Assembly (NCBI GenBank): GCA_020442385.1
Contig: JAGRKE010000002.1
Location: forward strand, 372,001-436,000
Length of the DNA stretch: 64,000 nt
DNA from: Alphaproteobacteria bacterium
Lineage (GTDB): Bacteria > Pseudomonadota > Alphaproteobacteria > Micavibrionales > Micavibrionaceae
Direction: 5' to 3'
This document shows, piece by piece, positions 43,341 through 52,279 of the stretch. Both the position numbers and the translations under genes were made by a program. The notes beneath the pieces were generated by a model. That model worked only from the letters and a program-made list of their open reading frames with translations. It was not told the origin of the DNA and made no database searches. Each line of letters opens with the position of its first letter. Within the stretch, counting starts at the first letter, position 1.

Positions 43341-43762
43341 TCCTCCGCCTGCTGCCTGCGGAAAATTTCCAGACCAATCTCATCCAAATCATCTGACTCT
43401 TTTTTGTTCAGCTCTTTTTCTTCTTCGGCCTCGCGGCGCTCTTGCGTGATTTCGATTTTCTTCAGCTCGGCAAACGCCTCGCGCATATCCTCGCGCGCAA
43501 TCTCAATGCGGGTTTCCAGATTGGCGCGCGTATGATCAATGTCCTGCACGCGCTCCTTCACCGCTTCGCTATACGGCCCGAAATAAGACAGCATCTCGAC
43601 CTGCATATCCTTGACCTTTTCGCGCTCAAGCTCAAGACGCTCCAGCACCGTTTTCTTCTCCCGCTCCAAATCCTCGGCCTGACGATAGAGATCCGCCAAA
43701 AACTTTTGTTTCTGCTCCACGGTGTGCTTGCGCACGCGGATTAAAGGTTCAAGATCAGCCAT
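43337..43762 (-). CDS. fliJ: FliJ, export apparatus stalk/chaperone protein
   Basis: FliJ is the coiled-coil stalk of the FliI ATPase ring. The 141-residue product is one long charged coiled coil starting MADLEPLIRVRKHTVEQKQK, with EAVKERVQDIDHTRANLETR in the middle and a Glu/Lys-rich end. The length suits FliJ. It overlaps fliI by 8 nt, the usual fliI-fliJ order. Confidence 0.9.
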   Translation of the reverse strand: MADLEPLIRVRKHTVEQKQKFLADLYRQAEDLEREKKTVLERLELEREKVKDMQVEMLSYFGPYSEAVKERVQDIDHTRANLETRIEIAREDMREAFAELKKIEITQERREAEEEKELNKKESDDLDEIGLEIFRRQQAED

Positions 43763-45140
43763 CGTCGTCTATCTCATCAAACGCGCCGGGAACGAATTGT
43801 TCGCTGCGGCCGTAAGGCATGCCGATAATCTTGGCCAAGTGCTGAAAGCTCTCTTCAATCGTGTTGGATTCGTCCTTATCCTGCGCCAGAAACTCCTCGA
43901 TATTCGGATAAATCTGGATCGCCTCATCCACCGCCGGGTCCGAGCCTCGGCGATACGCCCCCAGCCGGATCAGCTCGGCCATATCCTCATAAGTGGTGAC
44001 AATCTGTTTCGCGCGCTTAATCACCGCATTTTGCTCATCCGTCAGAGCGGCAGGCATTGAGCGCGAAACCGAGCGCAGCACATTAATCGCGGGATAGCGC
44101 CCGCGATCGGCGATCTCACGCTCCATCATAATATGCCCGTCAACAATCCCGCGCACCGCGTCGGATATCGGCTCGTTATGATCATCCCCTTCGACAAGGA
44201 CCGAGAATAACCCCGTGATTGACCCCTGACCGGGCTGCCCCGGCCCGGCGCGCTCCAGCAACCTTGAAAGTTCGCCAAAGGTCGTCGGCGGATACCCTTT
44301 CGATGTCGGCGGCTCTCCGGCCGAGAGACCAATCTCGCGCTGCGCCATCGCAAAGCGCGTGACCGAATCCATCAAGCACAAAACATTCTTTCCTTCGTTG
44401 CGGAAATACTCCGCCACCGCCAGCGTGACATAGGCCGCCTGTCGGCGCATCAGCGCGGGTTCATCGCCCGTGGCCACCACAACGACTGAGCGCTTTAGAC
44501 CCTCCACGCCCAGATCATCTTCAAGAAACTCCTGCACCTCGCGGCCACGCTCGCCTACCAGACCAATCACCGACACATCCGCATCGGTATATTTCGCCAT
44601 CATCGAGAGCAGCACCGATTTACCAACGCCGGAGCCGGAGAAAATACCCATGCGCTGCCCCTGACAGGTGGCGAGAAAACTGTTGACCGCGCGCACGCCC
44701 AAATCGAGCTGATGGCCCATACGTTGACGTTGATGGGGCGGCGGCGGCTTGTTCTTCAGCGGGATGGCATGCCCGCCCTGACGCAGCGGCCCTAAACCGT
44801 CAATCGGCTGCGCCATGCCGTTAATCACGCGCCCCAGCCAGCTATCATCCGGAGTTACAACCGGCATATGATCCTGAATGACGGCCTTGCAGCCCAGACC
44901 AATCCCCTCCAGCGTGCCAAAGGGCATCAACAAGGCGTGACCGTCCTTAAACCCGACCACCTCGCACGGCACATCGGTTTTGTCATTAGGACGCAAATGC
45001 ACAATGGATCCAATGGACAGGTTTTGGCCAAACCCCGCAATCTCAACCAAAAGGCCGAGAATTTTCGTCACCTCACCATAAACCTGCCTATCGGAAAGCA
45101 AATCTACGGCGGCTTTGGCTTGGTCGGCTAATCGGTCCAT
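43755..45140 (-). CDS. fliI: FliI, flagellar export ATPase
   Basis: FliI hydrolyses ATP to feed substrates into the export gate. The 461-residue protein is F1-beta-like, with Walker A GIFSGSGVGKSVLLSMM (about 165-180), the VIGLVGERGREVQEFLEDDL region, Walker B VLCLMDSVTRFAMAQREIGL and PPTSKGYPPTTFGELSRLLE. All catalytic motifs are present. It is divergent from ctrA across a 175-nt region rich in TTAA half-sites. Confidence 0.96.
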   Translation of the reverse strand: MDRLADQAKAAVDLLSDRQVYGEVTKILGLLVEIAGFGQNLSIGSIVHLRPNDKTDVPCEVVGFKDGHALLMPFGTLEGIGLGCKAVIQDHMPVVTPDDSWLGRVINGMAQPIDGLGPLRQGGHAIPLKNKPPPPHQRQRMGHQLDLGVRAVNSFLATCQGQRMGIFSGSGVGKSVLLSMMAKYTDADVSVIGLVGERGREVQEFLEDDLGVEGLKRSVVVVATGDEPALMRRQAAYVTLAVAEYFRNEGKNVLCLMDSVTRFAMAQREIGLSAGEPPTSKGYPPTTFGELSRLLERAGPGQPGQGSITGLFSVLVEGDDHNEPISDAVRGIVDGHIMMEREIADRGRYPAINVLRSVSRSMPAALTDEQNAVIKRAKQIVTTYEDMAELIRLGAYRRGSDPAVDEAIQIYPNIEEFLAQDKDESNTIEESFQHLAKIIGMPYGRSEQFVPGAFDEIDDDG

Positions 45141-45239
45141 AAGGGGTTGAAATCCAATAGAATTAACGTCTCTGCTCAGTTTAACATTTTCATAGAAAAT
45201 AAAACAGCATGCAAACCTTAAAACAATTTGCCGCCCTTG

Positions 45240-45273
45240 TTAATATTTGTTAAGATATATTAATAAAGGTTAA
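45240..45273 (+). promoter_or_regulatory. Array of four TTAA half-sites, 10-bp period (candidate CtrA sites)
   Basis: TTAA occurs at 45240, 45250, 45260 and 45270, each 10 bp from the next, ending 42 nt before the ctrA ATG. CtrA recognises paired TTAA halves, classically with 7 nt between them. Here the spacing is 6. Further TTAA at 45163, 45181 and 45218 lie nearer fliI. Autoregulation of ctrA and control of fliI are plausible. Confidence 0.6.
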
Positions 45274-45315
45274 TAAACCTGTTTCACGAATCTAATAAAA
45301 ACAAAGGGTTATTCC

Positions 45316-46017
45316 ATGCGCGTTCTGTTAGTAGAAGACGATTCCTCCACCGCCAAGTCGATTGAACTGATGCTCAAATCCGAAGGATATATTATCGACA
45401 CCACGGATCTGGGTGAGGATGGCCTCGATCTGGGCAAGATTTACGACTACGACATCATCATCCTTGATTTGATGCTGCCGGATATGGATGGCTACGACGT
45501 ATTGAAAGCGCTACGCGATTCAAAGGTTGAAACACCGGTTCTCATCCTCTCCGGCCTCGCCGAGCTGGATAACAAGATCAAGGCGCTCGGCTACGGCGCG
45601 GATGATTATCTGACCAAGCCGTTTGACAAGCGTGAGCTGGTCGCCCGTATTCAGGCCATCGTGCGCCGCTCTCAAGGGCATTCACAATCCATCATCGAAA
45701 CCGGCAAGGTGAAGGTCAATCTGGACAGCCGCACCGTCGAAGTCGCCGGGCAACCCCTTCACCTAACAGGCAAAGAATATGGCATTATCGAATTGTTATC
45801 CTTGAGAAAAGGCACAACCCTGACCAAGGAAATGTTCCTCAACCACCTCTATGGTGGTATGGACGAGCCGGAGGTGAAAATCATCGACGTGTTTATCTGT
45901 AAGCTGCGCAAAAAATTGCAAGATGCCGCCGATGGCGATAACTACATCGAAACGGTGTGGGGCCGTGGCTATGTTCTGCGCGATCCGCAAGGCGATGCCA
46001 AAGCCGCGAACGGGTAG
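45316..46017 (+). CDS. ctrA: CtrA, cell-cycle/motility response regulator
   Basis: CtrA is the alphaproteobacterial master regulator that drives flagellar genes in many members of the class. The 233-residue protein has an OmpR-type receiver with VEDDSS, phospho-acceptor Asp51 in [18 protein letters not shown] and the Lys in [11 protein letters not shown] winged-helix domain (about 125-228) carries [20 protein letters not shown] and [14 protein letters not shown], very characteristic of CtrA. The C-terminus ends AKAANG. The Ala-Ala pair resembles the degradation tag of Caulobacter CtrA but is not terminal. Confidence 0.96.
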   Translation: MRVLLVEDDSSTAKSIELMLKSEGYIIDTTDLGEDGLDLGKIYDYDIIILDLMLPDMDGYDVLKALRDSKVETPVLILSGLAELDNKIKALGYGADDYLTKPFDKRELVARIQAIVRRSQGHSQSIIETGKVKVNLDSRTVEVAGQPLHLTGKEYGIIELLSLRKGTTLTKEMFLNHLYGGMDEPEVKIIDVFICKLRKKLQDAADGDNYIETVWGRGYVLRDPQGDAKAANG

Positions 46018-46041
46018 AACCTTACCTCATAAAGAATTTAA

Positions 46042-46069
46042 AACACCCGCCCTTAAAGCGGGTGTTTTT
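46042..46069. terminator. Bidirectional terminator after ctrA
   Basis: AACACCCGC and GCGGGTGTT form a 9-bp stem around a 7-nt loop, followed by T-rich sequence rightward. Leftward the A-tract at 46038-46043 supplies T. It would end both ctrA and the converging orphan gene. Confidence 0.9.
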
Positions 46070-46078
46070 GTTTGAGCA

Positions 46079-46534
46079 TTATTTTTCAGCATTGAGTTGA
46101 GCAGCCCACTGTTCTCGCGCCGCCAAAAGAGCTTTAGCATCTTTCACAGCCTGATAAACTTTGGGGTGCTGATTATAAGGGAAAATTGGCTCAAAAACGA
46201 ACCAGTCGTTTGATACAAAAGAATTCATTGCACAGGTAAGCTTTGCCACAGCCGCTTTATTCTCTTCTTTATTAATATCCAAAACAACCATACCGTCTTT
46301 CATGTGAGATAAAATGTCATTGGCTGCACAGGCAACACTTTGCTCTGAAGGGGTTCCATAACCCCAATATGTATTGTGAATTTTTTTGGCATTACCAAAC
46401 CGATCTTTGAGAGACATTAGCTTGGTTGAGTATGTCTTGAAGTCAGCTTTAGAGATCACAACGCCTGCGAACGCCTTCGCTAATTTGCGATCCACTGAAT
46501 AAGCACTTAGACCTAAACCATCTAAAATTGACAT
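46079..46534 (-). CDS. AT-rich orphan protein between ctrA and pgsA
   Basis: The 151-residue product is soluble with no signal peptide. It begins MSILDGLGLSAYSVDRKLAK and has several aromatic residues in its middle (NTYWGYG; SNDWFVFEPIFPYNQHPKVY). I recognise no family. GGGA precedes the ATG by 7 nt. It is a single gene opposite to its neighbours, visibly AT-richer than pgsA and ctrA, with a consensus promoter of its own and a terminator shared with ctrA. Confidence 0.7.
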   Translation of the reverse strand: MSILDGLGLSAYSVDRKLAKAFAGVVISKADFKTYSTKLMSLKDRFGNAKKIHNTYWGYGTPSEQSVACAANDILSHMKDGMVVLDINKEENKAAVAKLTCAMNSFVSNDWFVFEPIFPYNQHPKVYQAVKDAKALLAAREQWAAQLNAEK

Positions 46535-46567
46535 TTTATTTTCCCATCTTTTCTAGCAATTGTTACT

Positions 46568-46596
46568 TGTATAAACACAAACATGCGTTATGTCAA
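46568..46596 (-). promoter_or_regulatory. Sigma-70-type promoter of the orphan at 46079
   Basis: On the minus strand TTGACA (46596-46591) and TATACA (46573-46568) are 17 nt apart, about 35 nt before the orphan ATG. Confidence 0.65.
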
Positions 46597-46642
46597 TAAA
46601 AATGCCGTTGCGAGGTTTTTGAGCCTATGGTTTAAAGAGAGC

Positions 46643-47206
46643 ATGTTTAATTTGCCGAATTTACTGACCCTGTTTCGTTTGGCTTTGTTGCCGTTGATCA
46701 TCCTCTTGCTGTTTATCCCGGCGAGCTGGGCCGCGGCGGTTGCGCTCACCCTCTATGTGCTGGGCGCGGTGACGGACTGGCTGGATGGCTATGTCGCGCG
46801 CAAATATAACCAAGTGACCGAATTCGGCACATTCATGGACCCGATTTCCGATAAAATCTATGTCGTCACCATTATGCTGACGCTGGTCGCGACCGACCGC
46901 ATTGCGGGCATCTGGGTGGTTTTGGTGCTGGCGATTTTGGTGCGTGAATTCCTGATCTCCGGCCTGCGCGAATATCTCGGCCCGAAAAATATCAAGGTTC
47001 CCGTCTCTGATCTGGCTAAATGGAAAACCGCGGCGCAGATGGTGGCCACGGGGCTGCTGATCATCGCGCCCTATATGTTTGGCGGCTATGTTCTAGGCAT
47101 TCTGGCCTTGTTCGGCGCAACGGCCCTGACGCTCTATACCGCCTGGGATTACATGAAGGCGGGCTGGGCGCATATGAAAAGCGATCTTGAGAGTGAGAGC
47201 GAATGA
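46643..47206 (+). CDS. pgsA: PgsA, CDP-diacylglycerol-glycerol-3-phosphate phosphatidyltransferase
   Basis: PgsA makes phosphatidylglycerophosphate from CDP-diacylglycerol and glycerol-3-phosphate in the inner membrane. The 187-residue protein starts FNLPNLLTLFRLALLPLIIL and has the CDP-alcohol transferase motif DWLDGYVARKYNQVTEFGTF followed by MDPISDK, with all Asp residues present. Several membrane helices follow. The ATG at 46643 (MFNLP) was chosen, as PgsA normally starts there. An in-frame ATG at 46583 adds 20 atypical residues. It overlaps pyrD by 4 nt. Confidence 0.93.
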   Translation: MFNLPNLLTLFRLALLPLIILLLFIPASWAAAVALTLYVLGAVTDWLDGYVARKYNQVTEFGTFMDPISDKIYVVTIMLTLVATDRIAGIWVVLVLAILVREFLISGLREYLGPKNIKVPVSDLAKWKTAAQMVATGLLIIAPYMFGGYVLGILALFGATALTLYTAWDYMKAGWAHMKSDLESESE

Positions 47207-48270
47207 GCGCTCTATACGCCGCCGCCCGCCCCCTGCTCTTCACGCTCGAGCCTGAAAAGGCGCACGCCCTCACCCTAAAACTGATGAAAAGCGGTCTTAT
47301 GCCATCCTGCAAGCCGGTTGAAAATCCGGCGCTGGAGCAGGTTTTATGGGGCCTGAAATTCCCCAATCCGCTCGGCCTATCTGCGGGGTTTGATAAAAAT
47401 GCGGAAGTGGTCGGCCCGGCCTTTAAGCTCGGCTTTGGTTTTGTTGAGGCCGGAACGGTGACCCCAAAACCCCAGCACGGCAACCCAAAGCCGCGCATTT
47501 TCCGCGACCCGTCCAATGAGGCCGTGATCAACCGTATGGGCTTTCCCAATGGCGGAATGAATGCCTTCAAGGCCAATCTGGAAAAATTCCTCGCCGGAAA
47601 AAACCGTCCCGCGGGCGTGGTCGGCATCAATATCGGCATGAATAAAAGCCAGAGCGAGCCCGCCAAAGATTATGGCGTGCTGATTAAAATGCTCGGCCCC
47701 ATGGCCGATTACCTGACGATCAATATCTCCAGCCCGAACACACCCGGCCTGCGCGATTTGCAAAAACGCGGGCCGCTGCTGGAGCTGATCGACACGGTCA
47801 AGGAGGAGCGCGCAAAAGCCTGCGGCGATCATCCCCCGCCTATTCTGGTTAAGCTCGCCCCCGATCTAGAAGAGGCACAGCAGCAAGAGCTGGCCGAGAC
47901 CGTGTTAGAGGCCAAAATCGACGGGCTGATCCTGACCAACACAACATTGGACCGCCCGGCCATCCTGCCCCGCGCCTTCCGCGAGCAAAGCGGCGGCCTG
48001 TCGGGTGTACCCGTGCGCGCAAAATCCACCGCCGTTATCCGTAACTTCTATCAGCTGACTAAAGGCGCTCTTCCGATTATCGGTGTAGGCGGCATTTCCA
48101 GCGGCGCAGATGCCTATGAAAAGATCAAAGCAGGCGCAAGCCTCGTTCAGCTCTACACGGGACTTGTCTTCCAAGGCCCGACTGTGGCAAATTCCATAAA
48201 CAGGGATTTACTATCTCTGCTTCAAAAAGATGGGTATACTCATATTTCGGATGCTATCGGAAAGGGTTAG
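47203..48270 (+). CDS. pyrD: PyrD, dihydroorotate dehydrogenase (quinone, class 2)
   Basis: PyrD oxidises dihydroorotate to orotate in pyrimidine synthesis, passing electrons to quinone at the membrane. The 355-residue protein has the class 2 N-terminal helical extension (about 1-45), then GLSAGFDKNAEV and EAGTVTPKPQHGNPKPRIFR, the catalytic Ser in YLTINISSPNTPGLRDLQ, and the FMN phosphate region PIIGVGGISSGADAYEKIKA. It is coupled to pgsA and followed 27 nt later by the TipF-like gene. Confidence 0.95.
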   Translation: MSALYAAARPLLFTLEPEKAHALTLKLMKSGLMPSCKPVENPALEQVLWGLKFPNPLGLSAGFDKNAEVVGPAFKLGFGFVEAGTVTPKPQHGNPKPRIFRDPSNEAVINRMGFPNGGMNAFKANLEKFLAGKNRPAGVVGINIGMNKSQSEPAKDYGVLIKMLGPMADYLTINISSPNTPGLRDLQKRGPLLELIDTVKEERAKACGDHPPPILVKLAPDLEEAQQQELAETVLEAKIDGLILTNTTLDRPAILPRAFREQSGGLSGVPVRAKSTAVIRNFYQLTKGALPIIGVGGISSGADAYEKIKAGASLVQLYTGLVFQGPTVANSINRDLLSLLQKDGYTHISDAIGKG

Positions 48271-48297
48271 ATAGCGTTCTTCAGGGGGTTTTCACGC

Positions 48298-49554
48298 ATG
48301 GCTCTAAAAAAGAGACAGCAAAAAACGAAACGTCGTCCAAAAATCCGTAAGGGGGTTTTGGTTGGCGCTGTCGTGACCGCGTTTATCATGATCGGCTTTG
48401 CCGGTATGATCTCCGCAGGCATGGCGATCAGTGTTGCCGGCGTGCTCGCCGTGGCCTTTGCCGCCATGTACGAAAAACGCCGCCGCGTCTTTTGGGAAAG
48501 CGCGATGCATTTTAAAATGCGCAAGCTCAAGGATGGCCATGACAAGCTGGCGCGTGATATCGCCCGCAACCGCACAGACATTGCAAAAATAAAATCAACC
48601 CGCAACGAAGCCGCCCCTGTCATTAAAAAACAACCCGCGCACCCCGCCGAGCCCACAAACGCGCCGCGCGCACTCAAGCCCTCACAAGTTCCGCAGGCAC
48701 AAACCGATGTGTCCAACGATGCGGAGATGGAGTATTACAACGGCCTCAGCGATACAGTTGTAACTGAACTTACACGCCACGCGGTTGGCACGGGCGATAT
48801 TAATGTCTTCGTGCAGCCTGTAATGCGCCTACCCCAGCGCAAGGCTCGCTTCTATGAAATGTTTGCCCGCATCCGCGTAAAACCCGGCCTGTATGTTCCG
48901 GCGGCGCGCTATCTGGAGATTGCAAAGAAAGAGGGACTTCTCAACGATATTGATGAATTGCTGTTGACCCATTGTATCGACAGCTTGCAGGACGGCGCCG
49001 CGCAAGATGGGGCGCTCGCTTACTTCCTCAACATCACATCCTCGACCTTGAAAAACACAGATTTTATGCGCCGCCTGCTTGGCTTCATCTCAACAAACCG
49101 CGATCTTGCGCCGCGTCTTGTCTTTGAGATTTGCCAAAGCGATTTTGACGACATGCAGCCCGCCGTGCTGGAAATCTTGCGCGGCCTCGGGAAACTCGGC
49201 TGCAGCCTGTCTTTGGATCATATTGAGCATTATGATTTTGACATACCCCTTCTTACCGCACTCAAGGTGCGCTTTGTAAAGTTCGAGGCAAAGATGCTGA
49301 TCGAAAAAGGCTCCAGCGAGAAAGGTGCGGCTAGTATCTGGCGCCTAAAACGCAAGCTGGAGAATAACGGCATCGGCTTTGTGGCCGGAAAAATCGAGGA
49401 TGAACACACGTTAAAAGAGCTTCTCGATTTCGACATTCATTACGGGCAAGGCTATCTGCTCGGCAAACCTGATATGCGCGGCGCTTACACAAAAACCGAC
49501 GCGGCAAAACATATCCGAGAAGCGCGCCGGCGCACCGCCCGATACAGCGCTTGA
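48298..49554 (+). CDS. TipF-like membrane protein with degenerate EAL domain
   Basis: The 418-residue protein has a basic N-terminus, two membrane helices (about 19-40 and 43-58), a charged helical region (about 60-100), a Pro/Ala linker and an EAL-type domain (about 160-405). The EAL signature is altered: EMF replaces EAL (RFYEMFARIRVKP), and the DDFG metal motif is DHIEHY. The fold markers remain (YFLNITSSTL; RLVFEICQSD; HYGQGYLLGKP). This plan matches TipF, a c-di-GMP-binding, non-hydrolysing EAL protein that positions the Caulobacter flagellum. It sits close to the flagellar region. The assignment is by architecture. Confidence 0.75.
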   Translation: MALKKRQQKTKRRPKIRKGVLVGAVVTAFIMIGFAGMISAGMAISVAGVLAVAFAAMYEKRRRVFWESAMHFKMRKLKDGHDKLARDIARNRTDIAKIKSTRNEAAPVIKKQPAHPAEPTNAPRALKPSQVPQAQTDVSNDAEMEYYNGLSDTVVTELTRHAVGTGDINVFVQPVMRLPQRKARFYEMFARIRVKPGLYVPAARYLEIAKKEGLLNDIDELLLTHCIDSLQDGAAQDGALAYFLNITSSTLKNTDFMRRLLGFISTNRDLAPRLVFEICQSDFDDMQPAVLEILRGLGKLGCSLSLDHIEHYDFDIPLLTALKVRFVKFEAKMLIEKGSSEKGAASIWRLKRKLENNGIGFVAGKIEDEHTLKELLDFDIHYGQGYLLGKPDMRGAYTKTDAAKHIREARRRTARYSA

Positions 49555-49609
49555 AAAAACACCTGACATAGTTGAAACTGGGCCTCCAATTCGAACGAAC
49601 AGGATGAGC

Positions 49610-51421
49610 ATGCGATTTCTTTTTGCCCTGCTATTACTATTGACCACCCCCGCTTTTGCGCAGGATGCACCACCAGCCCAAAGCCCGCAGCCCCAACATG
49701 CGGTTGCGCTGCACGGCACGCCGAAATACGCACCCGACTTTGCCCATGTTGATTTTGTAAATCCGGATGCGCCCAAGGGCGGCACAATCCGCAGCCACGT
49801 GATCGGCACATTCGATAGCCTCAATCCCTTCATCATTAAGGGCACGCCCGCGGCGGGTATGAACTTCCTGCGCAGCGGCATGGTCTATCAAAGCCTAATG
49901 CAAAATGCGTGGGATGAGCCCTTTACCCTGTATGGCGTATTGGCTGAGAACATCGAAATCCCCGAAGACCGCTCCTGGGTTGCCTTCAACCTGCGCCCGC
50001 AGGCGCGCTGGAATGACGGGCAGCCCGTTACCGCCGAGGATGTGGTCTGGAGCTTCAACACACTCACCGAAAAAGGCAGCCCGTTTTTTAAAGCCTACTG
50101 GCATGATGTGACAAAGGTCACGGCCGAAAATGAACGCCGCGTGAAGTTTGATTTTGGCGTGAAGGGCAATGCGGAACTCCCTCTGATTATTGCAGAAATG
50201 GCGATCCTTCCGAAACATTACTGGGCTGATAAAACTTTTGAGGAAACCTCTTTGGCTGCCCCACTGGGCAGCGGTCCTTACAAAGTTGAGACCATCGATC
50301 CGGGCCGCTCGATTACCTATACGCGCATTGATGATTGGTGGGGCAAGGACCTGCCCTTCTTCAAAGGCATGTATAATTTTGACCGCATTCAATACGATTA
50401 TTACCGCGATGACAATGTCGCGCTCGAAGCTTTCTTTGCCGGCGAATATGATGTGCGGATGGAAAACACCGCCAAGCTTTGGGTACAAAGCTATGACGCG
50501 CCGCCCGTAAAAGACGGGCGTATTACCAAGGCGGAGATTGAAAATTCACGCCCCGCCGGCATGCAGGCCTTCGTCTATAATATTCGCCGCCCGGTTTTCC
50601 AGGACCCAAAAGTCCGAGAGGCCCTCGCCTATGCCTTCGACTTTGAATGGTCGAACAAACAATTCGCGTTCGGCACTTACACCCGCACCGACAGCTATTT
50701 TGAAAATTCCGAGCTGGCCTCTACCGGCCTGCCCTCGGAAGAGGAGCTGACATTGCTCGAGCCGTTCCGCGATCAAATCCCGCCCGAAGTGTTCACAAAA
50801 ACCTACGCGCCGCCACTCTCAGACGGCTCAGGAAACAACCGCGCCAACTTACGCACGGCGATGAAAATCCTTGATGAAGCAGGCTGGGTGCTGGGCAAGG
50901 ATGGTATTCGCGCCAAAGACGGTGTGCGGCTTGAGTTTGAAATTCTAGATTCCAACCCGGTGTTTGAGCGCTGGGTTCTGCCCTTCCTGAAAAATCTTGA
51001 GCGCATCGGCGTGAAAGCCAATTTCCGCGTTGTCGATACCGCGCAATATCAAAACCGCATGAACGATTTTGACTATGACATGACGATCAGCGTCTTCGGC
51101 CAATCGGACTCACCGGGCAACGAACAGCGCGATTTCTGGGGCAGCGAGAAAGCAGATCTCCAAGGCTCACGCAACTATATCGGCATTAAAGACCCCGTCA
51201 TCGATTCCTTTATTGATAAGATCATACATGCGACCTCACGCGAGGACCTCGTGACAAAGACCCGCGCAATGGATAGAATTTTACTCTGGAATCATTACGT
51301 TATTCCGATGTGGCACTATCCGAAATGGCGCATCGCCTATTGGAATAAAATCCAGCGCCCTGAGACCCTCTCAGGGATCAGCCCGTTAATCACAGACACA
51401 TGGTGGAGCACACAAGAATGA
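49610..51421 (+). CDS. yejA: YejA-like periplasmic oligopeptide-binding protein
   Basis: This ABC importer substrate-binding protein of family 5 would bind oligopeptides in the periplasm. The product of about 603 residues has a signal peptide (MRFLFALLLLLTTPAFAQ) and family motifs: VDFVNPDAPKGGTIRSHVIG near the N-terminus, WVAFNLRPQARWNDGQPVTA, and the C-terminal WGSEKADLQGSRNYIGIKD. The start at 49610 has AGGA 5 nt upstream. The ATG at 49604 overlaps that AGGA. Its stop overlaps kdsB. The permeases yejB and yejE lie after three other genes. Confidence 0.9.
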   Translation: MRFLFALLLLLTTPAFAQDAPPAQSPQPQHAVALHGTPKYAPDFAHVDFVNPDAPKGGTIRSHVIGTFDSLNPFIIKGTPAAGMNFLRSGMVYQSLMQNAWDEPFTLYGVLAENIEIPEDRSWVAFNLRPQARWNDGQPVTAEDVVWSFNTLTEKGSPFFKAYWHDVTKVTAENERRVKFDFGVKGNAELPLIIAEMAILPKHYWADKTFEETSLAAPLGSGPYKVETIDPGRSITYTRIDDWWGKDLPFFKGMYNFDRIQYDYYRDDNVALEAFFAGEYDVRMENTAKLWVQSYDAPPVKDGRITKAEIENSRPAGMQAFVYNIRRPVFQDPKVREALAYAFDFEWSNKQFAFGTYTRTDSYFENSELASTGLPSEEELTLLEPFRDQIPPEVFTKTYAPPLSDGSGNNRANLRTAMKILDEAGWVLGKDGIRAKDGVRLEFEILDSNPVFERWVLPFLKNLERIGVKANFRVVDTAQYQNRMNDFDYDMTISVFGQSDSPGNEQRDFWGSEKADLQGSRNYIGIKDPVIDSFIDKIIHATSREDLVTKTRAMDRILLWNHYVIPMWHYPKWRIAYWNKIQRPETLSGISPLITDTWWSTQE

Positions 51422-52263
51422 CCGCAAACCCAACCCCCAGCATCGCCATCATTATCCCGGCGCGCTATGCCTCGACACGCTTTCCCGGAAAGCCGCTAGC
51501 CAAAATCGGCGGAAAAACGATGCTCGAGCGCGTGGTGCACTTGGCGCGCTATGCCTCGATTGATTTTCCCAATATCGGAGTTTGTGTTGCCACCGACCAT
51601 CCGCAAATTCAGAAGCACTGCAAACAAATTGATGTGCCCAGCGTTCTAACCGATCCACGCTGCGCCACGGGTTCTGACCGCGCACTCGCCTCTCTCAAAG
51701 GCATCAAAGACAAACCCGACTTTATCCTGAACTTGCAGGGCGATGCGCCCTTTACCGAGCCGATGGCCGTTAAGCGCATTATCGAAGCCTTCCTTGAAAA
51801 CCCCAAACACGAAGTCATCACTCCCATCCACCGCCTGAGCTGGAGCGATCTGGACCGCCTGCGCGAGAATAAAAAAACAACGCCCTTCAGCGGCACCACT
51901 GCAATTGTCGATGAAACGGGCCGCGCCCTGTGGTTTTCAAAAAATATCCTGCCCGCCATTCGCAATGAAAAAGAGCTGCGTGAACAAGGGCAATTCTCTC
52001 CGGTCAATCAGCATATTGGTTTGTATGGATACCGCACCGACATCCTTGAAAAATTCTGCCACTCAAAACCCAGCCGCTATGAAACCCTTGAGGGGCTGGA
52101 GCAATTGCGCTTGCTGGAAAACGGCATCAAGGTGCAAACGGTCGAGATTGAATTGCTGCCCGGGCGCATTCAATCGGGCATTGATACGGCCGAAGATGTA
52201 GAGCGCGCCGAAGCCAATATCCGCCGCTTTGGCGACCCAATAAACGAACAAAGAATGCTATGA
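51418..52263 (+). CDS. kdsB: KdsB, CMP-KDO synthetase (3-deoxy-manno-octulosonate cytidylyltransferase)
   Basis: KdsB activates KDO with CTP for lipopolysaccharide core synthesis in the cytoplasm. The 281-residue protein has IAIIIPARYASTRFPGKPLA, the nucleotide/metal site FILNLQGDAPFTEPMAV, and the KDO-binding GQFSPVNQHIGLYGYR with YETLEGLEQLRLLENG. The ATG at 51418 overlaps the yejA stop (ATGA). It implies an LPS-bearing Gram-negative outer membrane. Its stop also overlaps the ygjV start. Confidence 0.94.
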   Translation: MTANPTPSIAIIIPARYASTRFPGKPLAKIGGKTMLERVVHLARYASIDFPNIGVCVATDHPQIQKHCKQIDVPSVLTDPRCATGSDRALASLKGIKDKPDFILNLQGDAPFTEPMAVKRIIEAFLENPKHEVITPIHRLSWSDLDRLRENKKTTPFSGTTAIVDETGRALWFSKNILPAIRNEKELREQGQFSPVNQHIGLYGYRTDILEKFCHSKPSRYETLEGLEQLRLLENGIKVQTVEIELLPGRIQSGIDTAEDVERAEANIRRFGDPINEQRML

Positions 52264-52279
52264 CCACACTGATTATTGC
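52260..52279 (+). repeat. 20-nt direct repeat, copy 1 (start of ygjV)
   Basis: ATGACCACACTGATTATTGC is identical to 52751-52770. Both copies begin at a start codon and encode MTTLIIA in the same frame. Neither the preceding nor the following base matches. Confidence 0.95.
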
